Of a stretch of DNA of 6,205 bases, positions 1-6,107 are shown piece by piece; positions within the stretch are counted from its first letter, which is position 1, and each line of letters begins with the position of its first letter. Where the stretch lies: contig JAKSPZ010000066.1 of NCBI GenBank assembly GCA_024404395.1, positions 1 through 6,205 on the forward strand, in the 5' to 3' direction. The notes under the pieces were generated by a model, which was given only the letters and a program-made list of their open reading frames with translations, was not told the DNA's origin and did no database searches. Made by a program: the position numbers and the translations under genes. The stretch is from Clostridia bacterium (GTDB taxonomy: Bacteria; Bacillota; Clostridia; Christensenellales; Aristaeellaceae).

Positions 1-351
1 GGCTGCGGTTCGGGCACCGAATACATGGCCGTCACCCCCTGGGGCGATCTCTATCCCTGCCATCAGTTCGTCGGCGAGGAGAAGTACAAGCTGGGCGACA
101 TCTTCAACGGCGTCACCAACAATGACGTCCGCGAGGATTTCCGCGCCTGCAACGCCTATTCCCGTCCCGAGTGCGCCGATTGCTGGGCCAAGCTCTACTG
201 CTCCGGCGGCTGCGCCGCCAATGCCCTCCACGCCACCGGTTCCATCCGCGGCGTGTACAAGGCGGGCTGCGAGCTGTTCTGCAAGCGCATTGAGTGCGCC
301 ATCATGATGAAGGTCGCCGAAGACGCCGAGCGTCGGGCAGGCAAGCGATGA
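1..351 (+). CDS. scfB: SCIFF peptide maturase (radical SAM/SPASM), C-terminal part
   Basis: This is the C-terminal end, 116 residues, of a radical SAM enzyme; the N-terminal part with the CxxxCxxC cluster lies outside the window. The frame is open from base 1. The visible cysteines match the SPASM pattern exactly: C2, G15 and C20 (C-X12-G-X4-C), then C58-X2-C61-X5-C67-X3-C71, then C90. These ligate the auxiliary iron-sulfur clusters in the family. The strings GTEYMAVTPWGDLYPCHQFVG-like (residues 5-25), CWAKLYCSGGC (61-71) and KRIECAIM (95-102) are those I know from SCIFF maturases (CteB type), which make a Cys-Thr thioether cross-link in the small cysteine-rich SCIFF peptide. The SCIFF peptide gene normally lies just upstream, so it would be outside the window. 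The stop codon overlaps the start of the next gene. Extra cysteines C50, C94 and C99 are present. Family assignment is firm; the SCIFF subtype rests on remembered sequence similarity. Confidence 0.9.
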   Translation, partial: GCGSGTEYMAVTPWGDLYPCHQFVGEEKYKLGDIFNGVTNNDVREDFRACNAYSRPECADCWAKLYCSGGCAANALHATGSIRGVYKAGCELFCKRIECAIMMKVAEDAERRAGKR

Positions 352-1658
352 ATACCCCCATTGTGGATTTCCTGAAGCGATACGACAGTGTCCGTCTCCA
401 TATGCCCGGTCACAAGGGACAGCCCCTCATCGGCTGCGAGCCCTATGACATCACCGAGGTACAGGGGGCGGACTCGCTCTATGAGGCTTCGGGGATCATC
501 GAAGCAAGCGAAAACAACGCTTCCGCCCTCTTCGGCAGCAAAAAGACGCTGTACTCCGCCGAGGGCGCCAGCCTCTGCATCCGCGCCATGCTGTATCTGG
601 TGACGGTGCATCGCCCCGCGGGCTGCGCCAACCTGATCCTTGCGGCGCGCAATGTGCACAAGTCTTTCATTTACGCCGCTGCCGCCGTCGGATTCGACGT
701 GGCGTGGCTGCCGACGACGGACCGTACCTCCGTCTGCAGCGCCGCCGTCTCCCCCGAAGTGCTGGAAGCGACGCTGCGGGACATGCCCATGCCCCCTGCG
801 GCGGTGTATGTCACCTCCCCCGACTATCTGGGCAACATCGCGGATATTCGCGGGTTGTCCGAGGTCTGCAAGCGCTATGGCACCCGCCTCATCGCGGACA
901 ATGCCCACGGCGCCTATCTGAAATTCCTGAAGCCTTCCCGACATCCGCTGGATGAAGGGGTCTTCATGTGCTGCGACAGCGCTCACAAGACCCTCCCCGC
1001 CCTCACGGGCGCGGCCTATCTGCATTTTTCCGCAGACGTGCCCGACGAGATCGTCGCGGACGGCAAGAACGCGCTGGCGCTCTTCGGCACCACCAGCCCC
1101 TCCTACCTCATCATGATGTCGCTGGACGCGGTGAACGGTCGGCTGGGGGCCGATCTGCCCGAGCAGACCGGGGAGACCGCCGAGAAGGCGGCCAGCAGCA
1201 AGATGCGCCTGCGGGAACTGGGCTGGACCGTACCCGAGTGCGATCCGCTGCGGCTGGTGATCGCGGGCGACGGACTCGGTCTTGCCGATCGGCTCCGCGC
1301 CTACGGCATCGAATGCGAGCACGCGGATGAGGATCATCTCATTCTGATGCTCACGCCGGGCAATACCGACGAAGATCTGGCGCAGCTGGTCTGTGCCCTG
1401 TCCGCCATGAAGCCCACGACGCCCGTTGTCCGACCGCTGCCCGAGCATCGTCCCGAAAAGGCGATGACCATCCGCGAAGCCTTCCTCTCGCCGAGGGAGA
1501 CCGTGGCAACGCACGAAGCCTTAGGTCGCATCTGCGCCGTTCCCACCGTGGCCTGTCCCCCCGCCATCCCCATCGCCGTCACGGGCGAAGTGATCGATGA
1601 AGATACGGTCAGCCTGCTGGAGCGATACGGCGTGACGACCGTGGATGTGGTAAAATGA
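348..1658 (+). CDS. PLP-dependent Orn/Lys/Arg decarboxylase-family protein
   Basis: A 436-residue fold-type I PLP enzyme of the group that includes Bacillus SpeA (arginine decarboxylase) and YaaO. Visible marks are HMPGHKG at residues 18-24, SAEGAS (70-75, phosphate-binding turn), RNVHKS (101-106, with H104 expected to stack on the cofactor), ADNAHGAY (183-190, with D184 facing the pyridine nitrogen and H187), and DSAHKTLPALTG (210-221), where K214 is the expected Schiff-base lysine. The C-terminal end carries the family's CPPAIPI element (403-409). It lacks the N-terminal wing domain of the large E. coli-type enzymes and is somewhat shorter than SpeA/YaaO (about 480-490 residues). The start at 348 is chosen because the conserved N-terminus begins there; it overlaps the scfB stop as ATGA, with only a weak AGG as ribosome site, which suggests translational coupling. 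A hairpin terminator follows the stop. The substrate (arginine, lysine or ornithine) cannot be decided from sequence. A cytoplasmic role in polyamine formation is inferred. Confidence 0.88.
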   Translation: MNTPIVDFLKRYDSVRLHMPGHKGQPLIGCEPYDITEVQGADSLYEASGIIEASENNASALFGSKKTLYSAEGASLCIRAMLYLVTVHRPAGCANLILAARNVHKSFIYAAAAVGFDVAWLPTTDRTSVCSAAVSPEVLEATLRDMPMPPAAVYVTSPDYLGNIADIRGLSEVCKRYGTRLIADNAHGAYLKFLKPSRHPLDEGVFMCCDSAHKTLPALTGAAYLHFSADVPDEIVADGKNALALFGTTSPSYLIMMSLDAVNGRLGADLPEQTGETAEKAASSKMRLRELGWTVPECDPLRLVIAGDGLGLADRLRAYGIECEHADEDHLILMLTPGNTDEDLAQLVCALSAMKPTTPVVRPLPEHRPEKAMTIREAFLSPRETVATHEALGRICAVPTVACPPAIPIAVTGEVIDEDTVSLLERYGVTTVDVVK

Positions 1659-1662
1659 ATGA

Positions 1663-1693
1663 AGCCTCGTACTATTTGGTACGAGGCTTTTTT
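1663..1693 (+). terminator. Intrinsic terminator of the scfB-decarboxylase operon
   Basis: A perfect 10-bp stem (AGCCTCGTAC at 1663-1672 with GTACGAGGCT at 1679-1688) closes a 6-nt loop and runs into six T residues (1688-1693). It begins five bases after the decarboxylase stop codon. The T run lies on the + strand side, so it ends transcription coming from the left. Confidence 0.93.
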
Positions 1694-1697
1694 AATG

Positions 1698-1725
1698 AAA
1701 AAGCCATCCCAAACGGGATGGCTTT
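1698..1725 (-). terminator. Intrinsic terminator of the NlpC/P60 gene
   Basis: An 11-bp perfect stem (AAAGCCATCCC at 1700-1710 with GGGATGGCTTT at 1715-1725) closes the 4-nt loop AAAC. Read on the - strand, the stem ends in five T residues (complement of 1698-1702). It lies 12 bases past the stop of the leftward gene (TGA at 1738-1740, backed up by a second stop TAA). It is separate from the + strand terminator next to it, so each convergent gene has its own. Confidence 0.9.
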
Positions 1726-1737
1726 GATTGTTGGTTA

Positions 1738-4185
1738 TCAGAAAACTCTGCGGCCCCAGGAGAAGACGCGCTGGTAGTAACCGGAAGTCAGGGTGCTGAT
1801 GACGACTTTGCCCTGACCGGAGGAGGCGTGCATGAAGAAGCCGCCGCCGAGGTAGATACCGGCATGGTCGGACAGGTCGCTGTCGGAGATGGTGTTGAAG
1901 TAGACCAGGTCGCCGCGCTTCAGGTTGGCAGCGGAAGTGACCTTGGGATACTTCTCATCGTAGCCCTGATTGACCGCGGTGCGCTGCAGGGAGACGCCGA
2001 TCTGCTTGAAGCAGTAGCAGGTGAAGCCCGTGCAGTCGTAGGAGGAAGTGCCGTTTGCGCCGTAGACGTAGGGCTTGCCCAACTGATTCTGACCGACGTA
2101 GATGGCGTACTCCAGTTTCTGGTCACCGCTCATGCCTGCGGAGTAGGAGGTCTGAGTGGATGCCAGTGCGGAGGAGATGCTGGTGGAGTTGTTCTGCTGG
2201 TTGCCGGGATTGATCTGCACCGCGCCGCCGGTGACGACGTTGTTGTCCGCCGCGCTCTTGCCGGAGGGCAGGGTGGGTGCGGAGGTGCTGTACAGTGCCT
2301 TCATGGTCTTGGCGTCCACGTTGCCGTCGTTGCCCAGACCCGCCGCCTGCTTGAACAGGGTGACAGCGTTGTTGGTGATGGTGCCGAAGTCGCTGTCGAT
2401 GGAGGAGGTCTTGCTCAGGTAGCCCAGTGCGTACAGTCTCAGCTGGACACGACCGACGCTGTCGCCCTTGCTGCCCTTGGCCAGGGTCACGCCCAGGATG
2501 CCGTCGGAAGGTGCGGCGCCGGAGTAGAGGATGCGCTGGAAGGTCTCATCGGCCACGCCCGTCTGGGGCAGACCGCAAGCCGCCTGCATGCGCTTGACCG
2601 CCGCCTCGGTGTAGGCGGAGTAAGTGGTGCCGGGACGGGCATCGAAGAAGCCCAGATTCAGCAGCATGGATTCAAGAACGGTGACGGGGTTGCCGGTGGC
2701 TCCGCTGGACAGGGTGGTGTAGACATTGCGGTTCAGGTCGGAGATGCGCATGTAGCCGATCACGCCGTTGTAGCGGACGCATGCCCATTCGCTGTTGAAG
2801 CCGCCGACCACCACGGTAGTGCCGCGGGGGATCGCCACGTTGGCGGAAGAAGCGCTGGCGCTCTGGTAGAAGCGGGCGCCGGCGGTGACGACGGTCGCCT
2901 CAAAGGGATCCACGGTGGGGGTCTCGATGGAGGTCTGGTTCTGTGCGGGGGTCTGGTTCTGAATGTCGGCGGTGACGGTCAGTGCGGCAAGGAGGCAGTA
3001 ACCGTAGGCGCCGTTCTTCTCGATGCGTGCCCAGTAGTCGCCCGTCTCAACGATGCCGACGGTCTCGCCGCGCTTCAGCCAGCCGAGGCAGCGGGTGTCG
3101 CCGGTCTTGCCTTCGAAGACGTAGAGCTTGTCGATGTTGACCACTGCCTGAATGGCGGTCTGGGGCGTTGCGGGTGCGGGAGTGGGGGTAGGATTGGTAA
3201 CGGGCGTCAGGGCGCTGAGCATGCAGTAACCGTAGTTGCCGTTGAGCTCGATGCGGGCCCAGTAATCGCCGTATTCAACAACATTGACGCGGGTGCCGTT
3301 GCCGATGGTGCCCAGATAGCGGGTCGCGGCGGTGATGCCCTCGTAGACCTGAAGCTTTGCAATGTTGACCACTGCGGGGATGGGGGTCGCGGGCACGGTG
3401 CCGGAGGGCTGTGCGGGCGCGGGGGTGGGCGCGACGGTAGGTGCCGCGGTGGGGGTCTCGCTCACGCGGCGCAGACCTGCGATGCGGGCAAAACCGTGGT
3501 TGCCGTTGAGACCGACGTAAGCCCATTCGCCTGCGTAGGCGGTGACGGTGAGGGTCAGACCCTGAGGCAGCTTGCCCAGCAGGACGCCGCTGTCGGAGGG
3601 CGTCTTGTAGACGGGCAGACCGTCGAGGGTGACTTCAACTGCGAAGGTCTCGCTGATGACCTCGGGCATGGGAGTCGCCGTGGGGGCGACGGTGGGCGCG
3701 GGCTGTGCACCCGTGGTGGTCACCACGCCGCTGTAGACGTAAGCGCCGATGCCGCTGTTCTGGATCAGCGCCCAGTTGCCGTTGACCGCCACCAGATCAC
3801 AGGGCGTGCCGGCCTTCAGGTTGATGGACGCGGAGGAGGTGGAGGGGATCAGGTAGCCCTTGGTGTTGACGTTGACGACCGCCTGCTGCATGTTGGTGCC
3901 TTCGATCAACTCGGTCACCGCGCCGTCGGGCATATAATAGATCTTGCCGTACGCGCGGACCTGAGCGATGCCGGAGACGACCGCCGTCTGCGTCATGACC
4001 GTAAACTGAGGGAAGGTTCCCGCATAAGAGGACAGGGCGGGATCGTTATAGACCGTTACGCCGCCTTTGTCGGCGATGACGATCTTCTCTCCTTCTGCCA
4101 GACCTGCAGGCGTTGCTGTCAGGAACAGCATCAGGATCAGCAGCAGTGCCGCTGCCCGCCTCAGACCGATATTATATCTTCTCAT
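1738..4185 (-). CDS. Secreted SH3 / peptidoglycan-binding / NlpC-P60 cell-wall hydrolase
   Basis: An 815-residue exported protein predicted to cut peptidoglycan stem peptides (gamma-D-Glu to diamino-acid endopeptidase in the NlpC/P60 family). Order: signal peptide 1-30 (basic RRYNIGLRR, hydrophobic 11-23, likely cleavage after GLA at 30); about six bacterial SH3-like modules near 34-95, 101-155, 181-240, 271-327, 347-403 and 428-485; Pro/Thr/Ala linkers at 159-175, 243-270 and 328-344 and a Gln/Asn/Thr linker at 405-425; two PG_binding_1 domains near 492-556 and 568-634; a Ser/Asn-rich linker; and NlpC/P60 at about 690-812. The expected catalytic residues are present: C718 (YDCTGF), H774 (SDHAGIYLG) and H786 (FMHASS). 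The start ATG has an AAGGAG site 9 nt upstream (4195-4200). No LPXTG or membrane anchor is seen, so wall retention is presumably through SH3 and PG-binding modules. It is a single-gene unit between a divergent promoter region and its own terminator. A role in cell separation or wall turnover is inferred. Confidence 0.93.
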   Translation of the reverse strand: MRRYNIGLRRAAALLLILMLFLTATPAGLAEGEKIVIADKGGVTVYNDPALSSYAGTFPQFTVMTQTAVVSGIAQVRAYGKIYYMPDGAVTELIEGTNMQQAVVNVNTKGYLIPSTSSASINLKAGTPCDLVAVNGNWALIQNSGIGAYVYSGVVTTTGAQPAPTVAPTATPMPEVISETFAVEVTLDGLPVYKTPSDSGVLLGKLPQGLTLTVTAYAGEWAYVGLNGNHGFARIAGLRRVSETPTAAPTVAPTPAPAQPSGTVPATPIPAVVNIAKLQVYEGITAATRYLGTIGNGTRVNVVEYGDYWARIELNGNYGYCMLSALTPVTNPTPTPAPATPQTAIQAVVNIDKLYVFEGKTGDTRCLGWLKRGETVGIVETGDYWARIEKNGAYGYCLLAALTVTADIQNQTPAQNQTSIETPTVDPFEATVVTAGARFYQSASASSANVAIPRGTTVVVGGFNSEWACVRYNGVIGYMRISDLNRNVYTTLSSGATGNPVTVLESMLLNLGFFDARPGTTYSAYTEAAVKRMQAACGLPQTGVADETFQRILYSGAAPSDGILGVTLAKGSKGDSVGRVQLRLYALGYLSKTSSIDSDFGTITNNAVTLFKQAAGLGNDGNVDAKTMKALYSTSAPTLPSGKSAADNNVVTGGAVQINPGNQQNNSTSISSALASTQTSYSAGMSGDQKLEYAIYVGQNQLGKPYVYGANGTSSYDCTGFTCYCFKQIGVSLQRTAVNQGYDEKYPKVTSAANLKRGDLVYFNTISDSDLSDHAGIYLGGGFFMHASSGQGKVVISTLTSGYYQRVFSWGRRVF
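2977..3375 (-). repeat. Tandem pair of near-duplicate SH3 modules within the hydrolase gene
   Basis: Residues 271-327 (bases 3205-3375) and 347-403 (bases 2977-3147) are both exactly 57 residues long and align without gaps. By my hand count they match at 37 of 57 positions. Shared blocks are AVVNI at the start, GDYWARIE in the middle and YGYC near the end. They are joined by a Pro/Thr/Ala linker of 19 residues. The other SH3-like modules of the protein are clearly more diverged, so this pair looks like the latest duplication. Confidence 0.8.
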
Positions 4186-4194
4186 AGTGGCATT

Positions 4195-4200
4195 CTCCTT
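4195..4200 (-). promoter_or_regulatory. Ribosome binding site of the NlpC/P60 gene
   Basis: AAGGAG on the - strand, nine bases before the ATG at 4185. It is a near-consensus Shine-Dalgarno site and decides this start, which also gives a complete signal peptide. Confidence 0.85.
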
Positions 4201-4304
4201 GTTTACGATGTTCTTCGTGAATTGCTTTCGGGCATGATTCGCCTCAATATCCCTAATAATTCACCAATGTATGCCAAAACTCCTGCAAAACGCAAAATGA
4301 AATA

Positions 4305-4318
4305 AATACGCTCGTATT
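4305..4318. promoter_or_regulatory. 14-bp palindrome in the divergent intergenic region (possible operator)
   Basis: AATACG-CT-CGTATT is an inverted repeat with six-base arms and a two-base centre. It lies between the two divergent genes, about 120 bp upstream of the hydrolase start and about 55 bp upstream of the dnaX -35 box. The size and symmetry would suit a dimeric regulator, but no T run follows, so it is not a terminator. AT-rich DNA yields such short palindromes by chance, hence the low confidence. Confidence 0.3.
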
Positions 4319-4371
4319 ATGTCCGAAATATGTCTGTAACACTTTTGAAAGATTTATAACCCCATACGGCG

Positions 4372-4400
4372 TTGATTTTAGCGTGCTATTTTATTATAAT
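4372..4400 (+). promoter_or_regulatory. Sigma-A-type promoter of dnaX
   Basis: TTGATT (-35, 4372-4377) and a perfect TATAAT (-10, 4395-4400) are separated by exactly 17 bp. The expected transcription start is near 4407, giving a leader of about 65 nt before the dnaX ATG. This is the clearest promoter in the window and implies steady housekeeping expression. Confidence 0.85.
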
Positions 4401-4422
4401 ATAGGGAAAGATTAGAAAACAA
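4393..4422 (-). promoter_or_regulatory. Candidate opposing promoter for the NlpC/P60 gene
   Basis: On the - strand TATAAT (bases 4398-4393) is preceded by TTGTTT (4422-4417) with an 18-bp spacer. Its -10 overlaps that of the dnaX promoter because TATTATAATA at 4392-4401 is its own reverse complement. If used, it would give the hydrolase transcript a leader of about 200 nt. The -35 box matches the consensus poorly and no better leftward promoter was found in 4186-4471, so the call is tentative. Confidence 0.3.
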
Positions 4423-4430
4423 GCGGGTTC

Positions 4431-4475
4431 ATGGCACGAAATTGTGACAAGAACCGCCCTGAGAGGTCTAAATGA
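4431..4475 (+). CDS. Possible 14-codon leader ORF overlapping the dnaX start
   Basis: ATG at 4431 opens a reading frame for MARNCDKNRPERSK that ends in TGA at 4473-4475, overlapping the dnaX ATG at 4472 as ATGA. It starts about 24 nt after the predicted transcription start. It has no recognisable Shine-Dalgarno site, its peptide resembles nothing I know, and short ORFs arise easily by chance. The overlap would permit translational coupling to dnaX; whether it is translated is unknown. Confidence 0.25.
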   Translation: MARNCDKNRPERSK

Positions 4476-6059
4476 GCTATCAAGTGTTGTATCGCGCGTG
4501 GCGACCGGAGACTTTTACGGAAATATGCGGACAGGAAGCCACCGTCAAGACCCTGCGCCGGCAGGTGATCACGGGGCACATCGCCCACGCTTACCTGTTC
4601 TGCGGCTCCCGCGGCACCGGTAAGACCACTGCCGCCAAGGTCCTGGCCCGCGCCATCAACTGTCTGGATCCCAAGGATGGCGATCCCTGCGGCGAGTGCG
4701 AAGTCTGCCGCGCCATCAAGGACGAGACCTGCATGGATGTTGTGGAGATCGACGCCGCCAGCAACAACGGCGTGGATGAGGTCCGCGACCTCCGCGACCG
4801 CGTCCGCTTCCCGCCGTCCATGGGCAAATACAAAGTCTATCATCGACGAAGTCCACATGCTCTCCAAGGGTGCCTTCAACGCACTGCTGAAAACCTTGGA
4901 AGAGCCGCCGTCCCACGCGGTGTTCATCCTCGCCACCACCGAGCCCGACAAGCTGCTGGCCACCATCCTCTCCCGCTGTCAGCGGTTCGATTTCCACCGC
5001 ATCGCAACGGAGACCATCGTCGCCCGATTGAAAGTCGTGCTGCAGGGCATCGGACGGGAGGCGGAGGACGAAGCCCTGATGGAGATCGCCCGCGCCGCGG
5101 AAGGCGGTCTGCGCGATGCACTGAGTCTGCTGGACAACTGCCTCGCCCACACCACGGAGGTCGTCACCGACGCGCTGGCACGGGATGTGCTGGGCACCAC
5201 GGGACGCGCTTTCCTGTTTGATTTCGTGGACGCCCTCATCGGATACGACGCGGCGAAGGTCATGAACCTCATCGCCGAGACCGTGTCCCGCGGCAGCGAT
5301 CCCGCCGTGTTCGCCCACGATGTCACCGCCCATCTCCGCGCCGTGATGCTGGCCGCCGCCTGCGGGGACATCACCGAGCTGGCGGACGTGACCCCCGAGG
5401 ACGCCAAGCGCTACAGCGAGCAGGCCGCAAAGACCGACTTCAACGCCGGCATGCGGATGCTGGAGCTGTTCCTCGCCCTGTCCCGGGACATGAAGAACAG
5501 CAATCGCGCCCGCACCATGCTGGAACTGGCCGCCATGCGCGCCTGCCATCCCGAGAAGGAATCCGCCGCCACCGCCGACGAGCGCCTGCTGCGCATCGAG
5601 AAGCTGCTGGAAAAGGGCGTGCCTGCCGCGTCTGCCGTGCGCTCCGCCGTGAAGTCCACCCCCGCCGCCGCGCCCGAAGTCAAGGCGCCCGCCGTTCCCG
5701 CCGCCCCCGTGCCGAGGGAGACGCCCCCCGAGGCCTTCACCGAGGCTGTGCGCATCTTCTCCGAGAGCACGCCCTCCGTTCGCCGCTTCCTGCAGGACAT
5801 GCAGTTCGGCGGCATGAAGGAGAATGTGGTCACCGTGGAGTTCGATCCCAAGTCCGCCATTTCCCTGGGCATCGTGAAGCAGAAGCAGAGGGATCTGGAA
5901 CAGGTCCTGAGCGACACTTTCGGCACCCCCATCGCCCTGAACGTCACCGTTATGGGTCAGGCGGCGAAGAAGACCGACGCCGCCCGCGACAAGGCGGTCA
6001 AGGACGCCATCACCAATTCCTACAGCATATTCGGTCGGGAAAACGTGATCGTTGAGTAA
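4472..6059 (+). pseudogene. dnaX: DNA polymerase III subunit gamma/tau (dnaX), interrupted by a frameshift
   Basis: DnaX is the ATPase core of the clamp loader that loads the beta sliding clamp; tau also links polymerases at the fork. The 5' part (4472-4840, residues 1-123) has MSYQVLYRAWRP, Walker A GSRGTGKT (45-52) and the zinc-module cysteines C64, C73, C76 and C79. The frame then breaks: after KVY the expected IIDEVHML continues one frame over from 4842. With two bases restored the protein would be 529 residues, near the family's normal length, with Walker B DE (126-127), sensor-1 ATTEPDKL (155-162) and arginine-finger motif SRC (168-170). An Ala/Pro-rich linker (about 395-415) leads to a tau-like C-terminal domain. 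As written, the first frame yields 249 residues ending at 5221, about half of them out-of-frame; gene callers may instead report a separate downstream CDS ending at 6059. Start: GAGAGG (4461-4466) five bases before ATG. The identity is certain; whether the break is real or a sequence error is open. Confidence 0.93.
4838..4842 (+). other. dnaX: Frameshift point in dnaX (Walker B motif)
   Basis: The reading GTC-TAT-C-ATC-GAC should be GTC-TAT-ATC-ATC-GAC to encode the invariant VYIIDE. Two bases (AT or TA) of a TATATC run appear to be missing; equally, skipping C4841 would rejoin the frames but leave one isoleucine short. No slippery heptamer or stop codon sits here. Confidence 0.9.
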
Positions 6060-6061
6060 TA

Positions 6062-6097
6062 AGAAGAAAGCCACTCCTCACGGAGTGGCTTTCTTCT
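6062..6097. terminator. Bidirectional intrinsic terminator between dnaX and the converging gene
   Basis: A perfect 16-bp stem (6062-6077 with 6082-6097) closes the 4-nt loop TCAC, three bases after the dnaX stop (TAA, followed at once by a second in-frame TAA). The core GCCACTCC/GGAGTGGC is flanked by AGAAGAAA on the left and TTTCTTCT on the right, so both strands present a T-rich tail after the hairpin. It can therefore serve dnaX and the leftward gene whose stop is at 6108. Confidence 0.9.
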
Positions 6098-6107
6098 ATA
6101 CTATACG

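Noticed and set aside
294..347. An earlier in-frame ATG giving the decarboxylase 18 more residues
   Set aside because: It would overlap scfB by 58 bases, adds an Arg-rich stretch unlike the family, and the conserved N-terminus begins at the ATG at 348.
195..1514. A 439-codon open frame antisense to the decarboxylase
   Set aside because: Same codon-bias shadow effect; rich in Arg, Gly, His and Gln with no recognisable domain, while the + strand frame carries clear PLP-enzyme motifs.
1828..4305. An 825-codon open frame on the + strand, antisense to nearly the whole hydrolase gene
   Set aside because: The - strand protein has a signal peptide, known domains, catalytic residues, a ribosome site and a terminator. 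The + frame gives a Gly/Ala/Asp/Val-rich, low-complexity protein without recognisable domains. It stays open because the real gene strongly prefers G or C in third positions, which removes stop codons from that opposite frame.
4319..4337. Imperfect direct repeat ATGTCCGA / ATGTCTGT in the divergent region
   Set aside because: Only six to seven matching bases in AT-rich DNA with no third copy; not above chance.
4345..4358. TTGAAA and a nearby TTATAA as a second rightward promoter
   Set aside because: The two elements are only a few bases apart, and no -10-like hexamer lies 16-18 bp after TTGAAA.
4186..4392. Possible riboswitch (for example c-di-AMP ydaO type, often found before wall-hydrolase genes) in the hydrolase leader
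   Set aside because: Read on the - strand, the leader lacks the conserved ydaO blocks I know and shows no extended stems or terminator; only very short hairpins are visible.
4472..6059. E. coli-style programmed -1 frameshift producing a gamma form of DnaX
   Set aside because: No A-AAA-AAG-type slippery run is present in the gene, and the observed break lies in the ATPase motif rather than at the gamma/tau boundary and is in the +1 direction.
4716..6074. A 452-codon open frame antisense to dnaX
   Set aside because: Gly/His/Leu-rich low-complexity translation opposite a recognisable DnaX; it also runs through the terminator hairpin. A shadow.
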